DNA of 9,855 bases, taken from assembly GCA_947385505.1 (NCBI GenBank), contig CANDLP010000055.1, positions 1 through 9,855 on the forward strand. The letters run 5' to 3'. Source of the stretch: an uncultured Clostridia bacterium (GTDB taxonomy: Bacteria > Bacillota > Clostridia > Oscillospirales > Ruminococcaceae). A program made the translations under genes and the position numbers. Shown piece after piece: positions 1-6,026 of the stretch. A model generated the notes under the pieces. That model did not search any database. It saw nothing but the letters and a program-made list of their open reading frames with translations, and was not told the origin of the DNA. How positions within the stretch are numbered: the stretch's first letter is position 1; each line of letters opens with the position of its first letter.

Positions 1-61
1 TGACGCGGAAAGCGTCCGCAGTTAGTAGAAATTGTGCAAATTGCGGCTTTTCAGACAGCCC
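1..61 (-). repeat. Family 1 palindromic repeat, copy A (cut by window edge)
   Basis: Read on the minus strand, this stretch begins GGGCTGTCTGAAAAGCCGCA and matches the first part of the repeats at 6027-6187 and 8529-8688 almost base for base. The rest of the copy lies outside the window. It starts 16 bases beyond the stop codon of the ligase-like gene and points the same way as that gene, so its transcript would form the first arm of a long hairpin. No separate terminator is visible between gene and repeat. Confidence 0.85.
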
Positions 62-77
62 ATAGTATTTTATATTT

Positions 78-1148
78 TTATGCTTTGGACTCTAACGCGT
101 TGTTAAGCATTATTTCAAGTATTTCAGAGTAAGACAATCCGCTTGCCGATAAAAGCGAGGTGAGGGCGCTGTTTCTGTTAAACCCAGGTACGGTGGATAC
201 TTTTGTTGCGTACAGTCTGTTATCTGAGGAAAGCAGGAAGTCAATCAGTGCGAAGCCCTGACAGTCTATTACGCGGAAAGCCCGTTTTGCGGTTGTTTTT
301 ATTTTTTCCGCCAAATCATCGGGGATATCGGCGGGAACTTTGAATTTTGAAGTTTTGCTGATATAATTGTTAAGACGGTCTATGGTGCTTTCAACGGGAA
401 CCGTTTCTCCGATATCGGACGCGGTTATAAGTCCCTCATTCTCATATACGCAGCAGCAAAGGCTTCTTCCTGTAATATAGCTTTCCACCACCGCCTTATG
501 GTGATGGGAGAAGGCAATTTTTAAAGCGGATTTAAGCTCGTTTTTATCAAAGGCAATATTTGAGCCGATAGAAGAGCTGCAGCTTGAAGCCTTTACTCTT
601 AAAGGATAGCTTAAATCCTTTTCCCGTATATCTATTATATCGTCAATATAAGGCATATCGCTGCGTTCCATGCAAAAGTATTTTATTGTTTCTATTCCCG
701 CCTCGTCAAGCAGCAGGTGGGTCATCGACTTATCCACCGCGGTGGCGGAGGCTTCGGGATTGCTCCCTAAGAAAGGTATGCCCGCTAATTTGCACAAGCC
801 TTGTATACGGCCGCATTCGCCGAATTTACCGTAAATTACCGAAAAAATAACGTCCACACGCTGAACCGCCATTACGGAGCTGTCAATAAGCTTTATTATA
901 CCGTGATGAACCGCGTCGGGACTGATAACGGCAGGGCAGCAGTCGGAATCGTTTTCCCAGCTTCCGTCGGCTATTGCTTCGTAGTTTCCGGGATAATAAA
1001 GCCATCGTCCGACTCTTGTAATGCCTATGGGAATAACGTCGTAATTTTCAGCGGACAGCGTCGTTATGACCGAATATGCCGATCTTAAAGAAACCGAATA
1101 ATCCTTTGACTGTCCTCCGAAAAGTACAGCCACTTTAGTTTTTGCCAT
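78..1148 (-). CDS. Divergent D-alanine-D-alanine ligase homologue (ATP-grasp), probably catalytically impaired
   Basis: A 356-residue protein with the full Ddl layout: N-terminal GG-S motif (residues 11-21, then VSLRSA), YGKFGE with IQGLCKLAGIPF (106-126), central ATP-grasp part with the nucleotide-binding lysine K186 and SSSIG (191-195), and the C-terminal part ending in VPGF (320-323). True Ddl enzymes join two D-alanines for peptidoglycan stem peptides in the cytoplasm. Many hallmark residues differ here: the second Glu of the GG-S-x-E-x-E motif is S18, the His of HGK is Y106, Asp of GEDG is C112, Glu of GRE is S229, Arg of RxD is L301, and the metal-binding Glu and Asn of NEVNT are K316 and S318. 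D303 is kept. It has its own promoter and a weak ribosome site (AGG/GAG) before the ATG at 1148. The fold assignment is firm; loss of ligase activity is an inference. It could be a ligase-derived regulator or a different carboxylate-amine ligase. Confidence 0.85.
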   Translation of the reverse strand: MAKTKVAVLFGGQSKDYSVSLRSAYSVITTLSAENYDVIPIGITRVGRWLYYPGNYEAIADGSWENDSDCCPAVISPDAVHHGIIKLIDSSVMAVQRVDVIFSVIYGKFGECGRIQGLCKLAGIPFLGSNPEASATAVDKSMTHLLLDEAGIETIKYFCMERSDMPYIDDIIDIREKDLSYPLRVKASSCSSSIGSNIAFDKNELKSALKIAFSHHHKAVVESYITGRSLCCCVYENEGLITASDIGETVPVESTIDRLNNYISKTSKFKVPADIPDDLAEKIKTTAKRAFRVIDCQGFALIDFLLSSDNRLYATKVSTVPGFNRNSALTSLLSASGLSYSEILEIMLNNALESKA

Positions 1149-1194
1149 TTGCTCGCTACCTAACCTTTATTTTTTTCAAACATATTATTAAAAA

Positions 1195-1223
1195 ATTATA
1201 CCATATATGTAAAAAAATTGCAA
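1195..1223 (-). promoter_or_regulatory. Sigma-A type promoter of the ligase-like gene
   Basis: On the minus strand, TTGCAA (1218-1223), a 17-base spacer that is mostly T and A, and a perfect TATAAT (1195-1200) preceded by TGG, giving an extended -10. The start of transcription would fall near 1188, leaving about 40 bases of leader before the ATG. Confidence 0.8.
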
Positions 1224-1331
1224 GCACTGGTATAAATTTTTTATGTATTGTAAAGTGTTATTTTTTATTTTTTATATTATCTTGTATTCTTTAATCCGCA
1301 TTTTGTCTATCTTAAGCATAAAGGCGAGGTT

Positions 1332-1469
1332 ATGTTCAGGGGGGAGCAGACGGCATGGAATTATGATACTGGAGATTTCGGCGTCGGAAGGTATATCCGC
1401 AATGGAAGCCCCACTGCTATCAGCGCCATTATTCCGAAGGCACAGGCTGTGAGATACTCAGACCCGTAA
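1332..1469 (+). CDS. Possible 45-residue protein, unknown function
   Basis: An ATG at 1332 opens a 45-codon frame beginning MFRGEQTAWNYD and ending QAVRYSDP. AAAGG lies seven bases upstream as a plausible ribosome site. The stop is ten bases before a strong bidirectional terminator. Base composition changes from very A/T-rich (1149-1320) to balanced exactly where the frame begins, and 18 of 45 codons have the RNY form, more than chance would give. The peptide is soluble, rich in Gly, Asn and aromatic residues, without a signal or membrane segment. I do not recognise a family, and no convincing promoter is visible upstream. The opposite strand carries a hydrophobic frame through the same bases that lacks these signals. 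It might instead be part of a noncoding RNA or a decayed gene. Confidence 0.4.
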   Translation: MFRGEQTAWNYDTGDFGVGRYIRNGSPTAISAIIPKAQAVRYSDP

Positions 1470-1478
1470 TACTTAAAT

Positions 1479-1538
1479 AAAAAAACAGCACATCCCGCAC
1501 GGCAAGTTAAACCGCTGCACCGGGTGCGCCGTTTTTTT
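1479..1538. terminator. Long bidirectional intrinsic terminator
   Basis: Seven A (1479-1485), then CAGCACA with CCCG, a loop, CGGGTGCGCCG and seven T (1532-1538). The arms pair over about 18 positions (including two G-U pairs when transcribed from the minus strand, and one bulged base), and the run of T is present on both strands. It lies 17 bases past the stop of the minus-strand membrane gene and 10 bases past the stop of the plus-strand small frame, so it can end both transcripts. Confidence 0.85.
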
Positions 1539-1555
1539 AAAAAGTGTTTATACAA

Positions 1556-2035
1556 TTATAAATCGATTTTCACCTTTTCCCTTCCTCTCTTTCTCTTTAA
1601 CAAAGCATATTCGGGCATTTTTTCCCCGAACATTCGGCATCTGAAAAAATCGTCCAGAAAAATTCCCGCCAGTGAAATAAAAAACCAGATAAAGAAAAAC
1701 CGAGGGCAGATCTGTCCCATTATGTTAAGAGGGATACTGCTGTAATCCCAGACGTTTAAATGAAGCCATAAATTGACTATTACCCCGCTGATAAATTCCA
1801 GAAGGGTTATTATAACCGCACTGCACAGCATTTGAAAAACAAGAGGCATATTGCGGTCAAAATAACAGTTAATGCCCCCTATCAGTAAAAACGCCGCACC
1901 TCCAGTTATGAACATTGAAAAGTGGCTGTCGCCCTTATAGGCTACCTCAATGGCAAAATATATCATTCCCCCCATCAGAAAAAGCAAAGTAAGCTTTATA
2001 ATTTCCTTAAGCAACGGTGATTTCGGTCTTGTCAT
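1556..2035 (-). CDS. CmpB-type putative ABC transporter permease family membrane protein (PF06541-like)
   Basis: A 159-residue membrane protein with four predicted helices: about residues 11-32 (LLFLMGGMIYFAIEV), 38-59 (FITGGAAFLLIGGI), 63-90 (a long hydrophobic stretch with ITLLEFISG) and 110-130 (FFIWFFISLAGIF), then a short basic tail. The pattern GG-IY-IE, SHFSMF-GG, ALEF/LLEFISG-IVN and NVWDYS-P-N-GQIC is that of the clostridial family labelled putative ABC transporter type IV. The biochemical role of that family is not known to me, and no ATPase partner is nearby. I chose the ATG at 2035 because AAAGGA lies 11 bases upstream; an ATG at 2062 would add nine residues but has no ribosome site. 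It has its own promoter, is divergent from the carboxypeptidase gene, and ends in a strong terminator, so it is probably monocistronic. Confidence 0.75.
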   Translation of the reverse strand: MTRPKSPLLKEIIKLTLLFLMGGMIYFAIEVAYKGDSHFSMFITGGAAFLLIGGINCYFDRNMPLVFQMLCSAVIITLLEFISGVIVNLWLHLNVWDYSSIPLNIMGQICPRFFFIWFFISLAGIFLDDFFRCRMFGEKMPEYALLKRKRGREKVKIDL

Positions 2036-2085
2036 ATATAAAATTATCCTTTCATTTTTCAATTAGCTTACGCATTTAAAGGACT

Positions 2086-2094
2086 TGTTATACA
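2086..2094 (+). promoter_or_regulatory. Possible extended -10 for the carboxypeptidase gene
   Basis: TG-T-TATACA reads as an extended -10 element on the plus strand, 40 bases upstream of the ATG at 2135. There is no good -35 hexamer at the expected distance. The bases are shared with the -10 of the divergent promoter, so the two may compete for polymerase. This is a weak call. Confidence 0.3.
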
Positions 2095-2115
2095 TAAATT
2101 ATGGGTAGATATCAA
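2087..2115 (-). promoter_or_regulatory. Promoter of the CmpB-type gene
   Basis: On the minus strand, TTGATA (2110-2115), a 17-base spacer and TATAAC (2087-2092); each hexamer matches the consensus at five of six positions. The transcript would start near 2080, 45 bases before the ATG at 2035. It overlaps the likely control region of the divergent carboxypeptidase gene. Confidence 0.6.
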
Positions 2116-2134
2116 TTTTAAGGAGATAAAGGAA

Positions 2135-3337
2135 ATGACAGCTTTTAAAGGGATTAAAAGACTTTTTTTCGCAGCCGCGGCTTTGGCGGCGGCTGCGGCG
2201 GTCGCCTGCATGTGGGGAGTATCGGACGTAAGCGCGCAGACAAATGAAAAAGAAAAAAGAGACGAGTCAAGAGCCGCGTTTAGAGCAAGATCGGTGATAC
2301 TTGCCGAATCGGCAACAGGACAGGTGCTTTACTCCCAGAATTCCGACGAAAAACTTGCCATAGCCAGCGTCACAAAAATAATGACACTTCTGATCGCCGC
2401 TGAGGAAATGAAAGCGGGAAGGCTGAGCTTTGAGGATACTATAGTCGCTTCTTATCACGCGTTTTCAATGGACGGGTCGGTAATATGGCTTAACGAAGGG
2501 GAACAAATGAGCGTTTACGACATCTGCCGCTCAATAGTCATAAGCAGCGCCAACGACGCCTGCGTGGCGCTTGGGGAGCATATAGCGGGAAGCGAAGAAG
2601 AGTTTGTTAAAAGAATGAACAAACGGGCCTCGGAATTGGATATGACCAATACGCATTTTGTTAACTGCACGGGACTTGACGCTGACAGCCATTATTCTAC
2701 CGCCGCCGATGTGGCAAAAATGGCGGCGGAGCTGAGAAAATACGATTATTATGACGAATTCCTTCTTACGCGGCTTACCTACGTTCGGGAAGGAACAGAC
2801 AGGGAGACCCAGCTCCTTAATACAAACCGCCTTTTGGGATATGAAGGAATTACCGGATTAAAAACCGGTACTACCGATAATGCCGGCTACTGCTTTGCCG
2901 CTACGGCTAAGCGCGGAGGTATGGAGCTGGTGGCAGTGGTGCTTGGAGCGGAAACTGACGACGGAAGGTTTGACATTGCCGAGGCGCTGTTAGATTACGG
3001 CTTTAACGGATTTGAACTGTTTTATCCGGAATTTGATCCCGAAGAATTAACCGATATCAATGTGGAGGAAGGAGTTTTAAGAACAGTCTCCGTAAAGGCG
3101 GAGTCCGGACTTTGCTGCCTTATCCCAAAAGGAAAAAGCGCATCGGTCACCTATCTTTACAATATAAAGCCTGCGGTAAAGGCTCCCGTATCCGCAGGCG
3201 ACAGTGTCGGAAAAATAATAGTGCTTCTCGAAGATGACACCTTGTTTATAGCTAAAGTTACGGCTAAAGACAGCTCCGAGAAGCTGACATTTTTTAAGAG
3301 TTTCGAATTTGTATTGAAGGGACTTTTTGAATTTTAA
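2135..3337 (+). CDS. Secreted D-alanyl-D-alanine carboxypeptidase (PBP5/DacF type, family S11)
   Basis: A 400-residue penicillin-binding protein that removes the terminal D-Ala from peptidoglycan pentapeptides outside the membrane, limiting cross-linking. An N-terminal signal (residues 1-34: basic MTAFKGIKR, a long alanine-rich core, then VSA cleavage context) directs export. All three active-site motifs are present: SVTK (nucleophile S78, K81), SAN (138-140) and KTG (243-245). The catalytic domain spans roughly 48-280, followed by a beta-rich PBP5 C-terminal domain (about 300-380) and an end rich in Phe and Leu (FFKSFEFVLKGLFEF) that resembles the amphipathic membrane anchor of this family. 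The ribosome site AAGGAG is nine bases before the ATG. A pgi promoter follows within 75 bases and no strong terminator is visible between, so some readthrough is possible. Gene names dacA, dacB and dacF are all used for relatives; I cannot choose among them. Confidence 0.93.
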   Translation: MTAFKGIKRLFFAAAALAAAAAVACMWGVSDVSAQTNEKEKRDESRAAFRARSVILAESATGQVLYSQNSDEKLAIASVTKIMTLLIAAEEMKAGRLSFEDTIVASYHAFSMDGSVIWLNEGEQMSVYDICRSIVISSANDACVALGEHIAGSEEEFVKRMNKRASELDMTNTHFVNCTGLDADSHYSTAADVAKMAAELRKYDYYDEFLLTRLTYVREGTDRETQLLNTNRLLGYEGITGLKTGTTDNAGYCFAATAKRGGMELVAVVLGAETDDGRFDIAEALLDYGFNGFELFYPEFDPEELTDINVEEGVLRTVSVKAESGLCCLIPKGKSASVTYLYNIKPAVKAPVSAGDSVGKIIVLLEDDTLFIAKVTAKDSSEKLTFFKSFEFVLKGLFEF

Positions 3338-3406
3338 AAAAATATACAAATTAAACACATATTATTTGTAAAAAATGCTAAAATGATATTAAACACCTGA
3401 AACATC

Positions 3407-3435
3407 TTGCAAAAAATTTTAAAAAAAGGTATAAT
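3407..3435 (+). promoter_or_regulatory. Promoter of the pgi leader
   Basis: TTGCAA (3407-3412), a 17-base spacer of mostly A and T, and a perfect TATAAT (3430-3435). The -35 is the same variant as in the promoter at 1195-1223. Transcription would start near 3442, about 157 bases upstream of the pgi ATG, leaving room for the structured leader. Confidence 0.8.
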
Positions 3436-3454
3436 TATAACAAGAAAATTTTTA

Positions 3455-3571
3455 CTCGGCTTTAACAGCCCTTCTTGCGGATATCCCGTTGGCTTTCCGT
3501 GTAGATTCAGTCTTGAACAACACGGAAATACCTGCGAAATATTTTGTGAAAACGGGTTTTGAGCCGATGAG
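3455..3571 (+). promoter_or_regulatory. Structured 5' leader RNA of pgi, candidate cis-regulatory element
   Basis: Three nested helices can be drawn by eye. P1 pairs 3456-3462 (TCGGCTT) with 3561-3567 (GAGCCGA). P2 pairs CCCGTT (3485-3490) with AACGGG (3551-3556). P3 is a hairpin of nine perfect pairs, TTTCCGTGT (3494-3502) with ACACGGAAA (3520-3528), capped by TTCA-GTCT-TGAA after a small internal loop. P1 closes just upstream of the AAAGGA that precedes the pgi ATG. The arrangement resembles a riboswitch or protein-binding leader, but it matches no class I recognise, and no terminator-like run of T follows, so any control would more likely act on translation or stability. It could also be a small stable RNA. 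Confidence 0.5.
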
Positions 3572-3598
3572 CTTAAAAAGAAAGGATGACAGTCAAAA

Positions 3599-4936
3599 AT
3601 GGCGGTTAAACTGAACGATAAATATTTAAAGCAGTTTGTGGGCGAAAACGAATACAAAGGCATCGCTTCCGCAGTAGAAGCGGCTCATAAGACGCTTACC
3701 GAAAAATCGGGACTGGGAAATGATTTTCTCGGTTGGGTAACTCTTCCCTCCGATTATGACAAAGGAGAGTTTGAACGTATAAAAAAAGCGGCTGAGAAGA
3801 TTAAAAAGGACAGCGAAGTTCTTATAGTTATAGGCATCGGAGGTTCTTATTTAGGCGCAAGAGCGGCTATCGAAGCGCTTAAGTCAACTCTTTACAATTC
3901 TCTTAAAAAGGATACTCCCGAAATATATTTTGTGGGCAACTCCATCAGCCCCACTTATCTCAGTGAGGTTATTTCCCTTGTTGAAGGAAGAGATTTTTCC
4001 GTAAACGTGATCTCCAAGTCGGGAACCACTACCGAGCCTGCGCTGGCGTTCAGAGTGTTCCGCGAAATGCTGGAACAGAAATACGGCGCCGAAGGAGCAA
4101 AGGGCAGAATATACGCTACCACCGATAAAGCGAGAGGAACCCTCAAGGAGCTTTCCGACCGAAACGGCTATGAAACATTTGTAATTCCCGATGACGTAGG
4201 CGGCAGATACAGCGTACTCACCGCCGTCGGTCTTCTTCCCATAGCCTGCGCCGGCTGTGATATCGACGCGCTTATGAGCGGCGCAAAGGCGGCTCAGGAC
4301 GGACTTTGCGATCCCGATATCGAAAAGAACGACTGCTACAAATATGCGGCCATCAGAAACATTCTTTACCGCAAGGGCTTTAAGGCGGAAATGCTTGTTG
4401 CATATGAAAACAGCTTCGTAATGATGAACGAATGGTTTAAACAGCTGTTCGGCGAAAGCGAGGGCAAGGACGGAAAGGGTATTTACCCCACTTCCGCCGC
4501 CTTCTCCACTGATCTTCACTCATTGGGCCAGTTTATTCAGGACGGCTCAAAGATACTGTTTGAAACGGTAGTACAGTTTGAAAAGCCTCAGAAGGACTTT
4601 TTCCTTAAGGACGACCCGGAAAACGGCGACGGACTCAACTTCCTTTCGGGACAAAATATGTCCGTTGTTAACCGCAAAGCCTTCGAGGGAACTGTTCTGG
4701 CTCATACCGAAGGGGGAGTTCCAAATATGGTTCTTGAAGTTCCCCAGCTTAACGAGTTTGAGCTCGGCTATATGATCTACTTCTTTGAAAAGGCATGTGC
4801 GATATCAGGCTATCTGTTGGGAGTAAATCCTTTTGATCAGCCCGGTGTTGAGAGCTATAAGAAAAATATGTTCGCCCTGTTGGGCAAGCCCGGATACGAG
4901 GCGCAGAAAGCGGAGCTGGAAGCTAAGCTTAAATAA
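3599..4936 (+). CDS. pgi: Glucose-6-phosphate isomerase
   Basis: A 445-residue cytoplasmic enzyme interconverting glucose-6-phosphate and fructose-6-phosphate, in the length range of the shorter Firmicute form. Motifs in order: [11 protein letters not shown] (79-89, sugar-phosphate binding), [13 protein letters not shown] (139-151, the SIS phosphate-binding loop), [17 protein letters not shown] (signature 1, around 198-214), FGESEGKD (284-291) holding the catalytic Glu region, the conserved His of DLHSLGQ (H307), and QPGVESYK (414-421) with the catalytic lysine K421. Nothing essential is missing. The ATG at 3599 gives the usual family N-terminus MAVKLN; the ribosome site AAAGGA is rather far upstream (12 bases). 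Expression is likely governed by the promoter at 3407-3435 and the structured leader. It appears to be transcribed alone: a hairpin and a palindromic repeat follow. Confidence 0.97.
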   Translation: MAVKLNDKYLKQFVGENEYKGIASAVEAAHKTLTEKSGLGNDFLGWVTLPSDYDKGEFERIKKAAEKIKKDSEVLIVIGIGGSYLGARAAIEALKSTLYNSLKKDTPEIYFVGNSISPTYLSEVISLVEGRDFSVNVISKSGTTTEPALAFRVFREMLEQKYGAEGAKGRIYATTDKARGTLKELSDRNGYETFVIPDDVGGRYSVLTAVGLLPIACAGCDIDALMSGAKAAQDGLCDPDIEKNDCYKYAAIRNILYRKGFKAEMLVAYENSFVMMNEWFKQLFGESEGKDGKGIYPTSAAFSTDLHSLGQFIQDGSKILFETVVQFEKPQKDFFLKDDPENGDGLNFLSGQNMSVVNRKAFEGTVLAHTEGGVPNMVLEVPQLNEFELGYMIYFFEKACAISGYLLGVNPFDQPGVESYKKNMFALLGKPGYEAQKAELEAKLK

Positions 4937-4942
4937 AAGACA

Positions 4943-4986
4943 TTTCGGGCGGCTGCCGCTGTTTGTCTTCGGTAAGCGCCCCGAAA
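4943..4986 (+). terminator. Hairpin after pgi, possible weak terminator
   Basis: TTTCGGG (4943-4949) pairs with CCCGAAA (4980-4986), and the bases inside (GCGGC-T-GCCGC) can form a second stem. It begins seven bases after the pgi stop. Only A-rich sequence follows on the plus strand, not a run of T, so it may protect the message end rather than terminate transcription. Confidence 0.4.
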
Positions 4987-5021
4987 ATAAAAATTGCGGG
5001 GTTTGCTTTAATTTAAAACTT

Positions 5022-5184
5022 AGAGCATGTATTCATAGAATATTGCACGCGTCTTCTCGGCAAATTTTGCAGCTGTCTGCGTTGGAATCCCTTGAAATAC
5101 ATCAAGTATTCCTGCGGGCTTCCGCCTTGACAGCAACAAAATTTGCTCGAAAATCCACGCACAAATTCTATGAATACAAGCTCT
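5022..5184. repeat. Palindromic repeat with 20-bp inverted ends (MITE-like)
   Basis: The left end AGAGCATGTATTCATAGAAT (5022-5041) is the inverse of 5165-5184 with a single mismatch. The interior is also an imperfect palindrome: CGGCAAATTTTG on the left answers CAAAATTTGCTCG on the right, and the centre pairs GGAAT-CCTTGA with TCAAG-ATTCC. The whole 163 bp could fold into one long hairpin. It fills the gap between pgi and the P-loop gene and ends 25 bases before that gene's ribosome site. Frames reading through it on both strands give similar peptides only because of the symmetry. No transposase is present. Confidence 0.85.
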
Positions 5185-5221
5185 TAAACAAATCTTGCAG
5201 TCAAATACGGAGGACAACACT

Positions 5222-5623
5222 ATGATCAGACTTATACCCGGCAAAAAAGGTTCAGGCAAAACCAAGATCTTAATCGATGCGATTCACAAGGCGGAAAAAG
5301 AGAGTAAAGGCAACGTTGTTGCAATTCAAATCGGCTCCTCTTTGAACATCGATATTTATCACAAGATCCGCCTGATAAATATCGAAGACTTTAAAATATC
5401 CGATTACAACGATCTTTACGGCTTTATCGCCGGAATACTTGCTTCTGATTACGACTGTACCGATATATTTGTCGACGGCGTACTCAGAATAGTGGGCAGA
5501 GATTATGACAAGGTCGGAGAAATGTTTGACAGGATAGCGGCGATCAGCGAAAATACAAACGTTGTATTCACCATTTCTGCTGACGTGGATGCCCTTCCCG
5601 AATCTATAAAAAAATATCTGTAA
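5222..5623 (+). CDS. Small P-loop ATPase-like protein, unknown function
   Basis: A 133-residue protein that starts almost at once with a Walker A loop, GKKGSGKT (residues 7-14), on a beta strand MIRLIP. A hydrophobic strand NVVAIQIG (31-38) follows, then a Walker B-like strand DIFVDG (81-86) and a further strand NTNVVFTISAD (111-121) ending in small polar residues, as in sensor positions of RecA-like or thymidine-kinase-like folds. Nucleotide binding is strongly suggested; no substrate domain or known family signature is seen, so I assign no function. The ATG at 5222 is chosen because GGAGGA lies seven bases upstream. A UUG nine codons earlier would run through the ribosome site. Relative to rpmF it is only 121 bases upstream, but rpmF has a separate promoter. 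The protein is complete, without a membrane segment. Confidence 0.82.
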   Translation: MIRLIPGKKGSGKTKILIDAIHKAEKESKGNVVAIQIGSSLNIDIYHKIRLINIEDFKISDYNDLYGFIAGILASDYDCTDIFVDGVLRIVGRDYDKVGEMFDRIAAISENTNVVFTISADVDALPESIKKYL

Positions 5624-5640
5624 AAGTTTTTCAACAAGTA

Positions 5641-5669
5641 TTGACAAACAGCAACAGGTGTGTTATAAT
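5641..5669 (+). promoter_or_regulatory. Consensus extended promoter of rpmF
   Basis: Perfect TTGACA (5641-5646), 17-base spacer, perfect TATAAT (5664-5669), with TG one base upstream of the -10 (extended -10). The start site would be near 5676, giving a leader of about 70 bases before the rpmF ATG. This is as strong as a sigma-A promoter looks by sequence, which fits a ribosomal protein gene. Confidence 0.92.
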
Positions 5670-5744
5670 GATTCTCGTGTTTAAATTCAGTTATTTTGTT
5701 TTAAACTGAGTTAATTATTTTGAATATAGAGGGAGGTGCAAATA

Positions 5745-5927
5745 ATGGCAGTTCCGAAGAGAAAAGTATCAAGAGCAAGACGCGACAAAAGACGCGGACA
5801 GGTATGGAAATTAAACGCACCCGCTTTTTCCCGCTGCACCAATTGCGGAGAGTTGAAATCTCCTCATAAGGTTTGTCCTAACTGCGGTTATTACAAAGGC
5901 AGGGAAGTTATTGCTCACGAAGCTTAA
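5745..5927 (+). CDS. rpmF: 50S ribosomal protein L32
   Basis: A 60-residue basic protein of the large ribosomal subunit, beginning MAVPKRKVSRARRDKRRG, which is the standard L32 N-terminus. It carries a zinc ribbon with all four cysteines, CTNC (31-34) and CPNC (44-47), so it is the metal-binding (C+) form. The ATG at 5745 is preceded by GGGAGGTG six bases upstream; a GTG at 5736 is part of that ribosome site and is not the start. It has its own consensus promoter and a textbook terminator 14 bases after the stop, so it is a single-gene unit. The usual neighbours of rpmF in many bacteria (a YceD-like gene upstream, plsX downstream) are absent; a P-loop gene and der flank it instead. Confidence 0.98.
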   Translation: MAVPKRKVSRARRDKRRGQVWKLNAPAFSRCTNCGELKSPHKVCPNCGYYKGREVIAHEA

Positions 5928-5940
5928 GTTATTAAAAATA

Positions 5941-5970
5941 AAGGGGCAGCTTGGACTGCCCCTTATTTTT
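5941..5970 (+). terminator. Intrinsic terminator of rpmF
   Basis: AAGGGGCAG (5941-5949), a six-base loop and CTGCCCCTT (5956-5964) form nine perfect pairs, followed by ATTTTT. It begins 14 bases after the rpmF stop. Confidence 0.95.
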
Positions 5971-5991
5971 ATATATTAAATACATAAAATA

Positions 5992-6021
5992 TTGACATAA
6001 AGCCCTTTTTTATAGTATAAT
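5992..6021 (+). promoter_or_regulatory. Consensus promoter reading into two repeats and der
   Basis: Perfect TTGACA (5992-5997), 18-base spacer, perfect TATAAT (6016-6021). It lies 22 bases downstream of the rpmF terminator. The expected start, about seven bases past the -10, coincides with the first bases of the family 1 repeat at 6027. The next gene, der, begins 380 bases later, so this is probably the main der promoter, with a long leader made of repeats. Confidence 0.85.
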
Positions 6022-6026
6022 ACTAT

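Noticed and set aside
584..1088. Plus-strand frames of 88 and 95 codons opposite the ligase-like gene
   Set aside because: They are antisense to a frame with a clear ATP-grasp family match, have no ribosome sites, and give low-complexity, family-less peptides.
1224..1331. Promoter for the small plus-strand frame
   Set aside because: TTGTAA at 1248 has TATATT only at a 19-base spacing, within T-rich sequence where such matches are expected by chance.
1361..1555. 64-codon hydrophobic frame on the minus strand
   Set aside because: It runs through the terminator hairpin, has no ribosome site, and the plus-strand frame over the same bases has better start and stop context.
3338..3400. Terminator for the carboxypeptidase gene
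   Set aside because: Only a weak six-pair A/T stem (ACAAAT/ATTTGT) is present, without G-C pairs or a run of T.
3884..4519. 211-codon minus-strand frame inside pgi
   Set aside because: Antisense shadow of pgi, whose motifs are complete across this stretch; no start signals.
4833..5265. Frames of 130 (plus) and 81 (minus) codons across the 5022-5184 repeat
   Set aside because: The similar peptides on the two strands arise from the palindrome itself; neither has a ribosome site, and both overlap real genes.
5736..5744. Upstream GTG start for rpmF
   Set aside because: The GTG is part of the GGGAGGTG ribosome site, and L32 proteins begin MAVPK at 5745.
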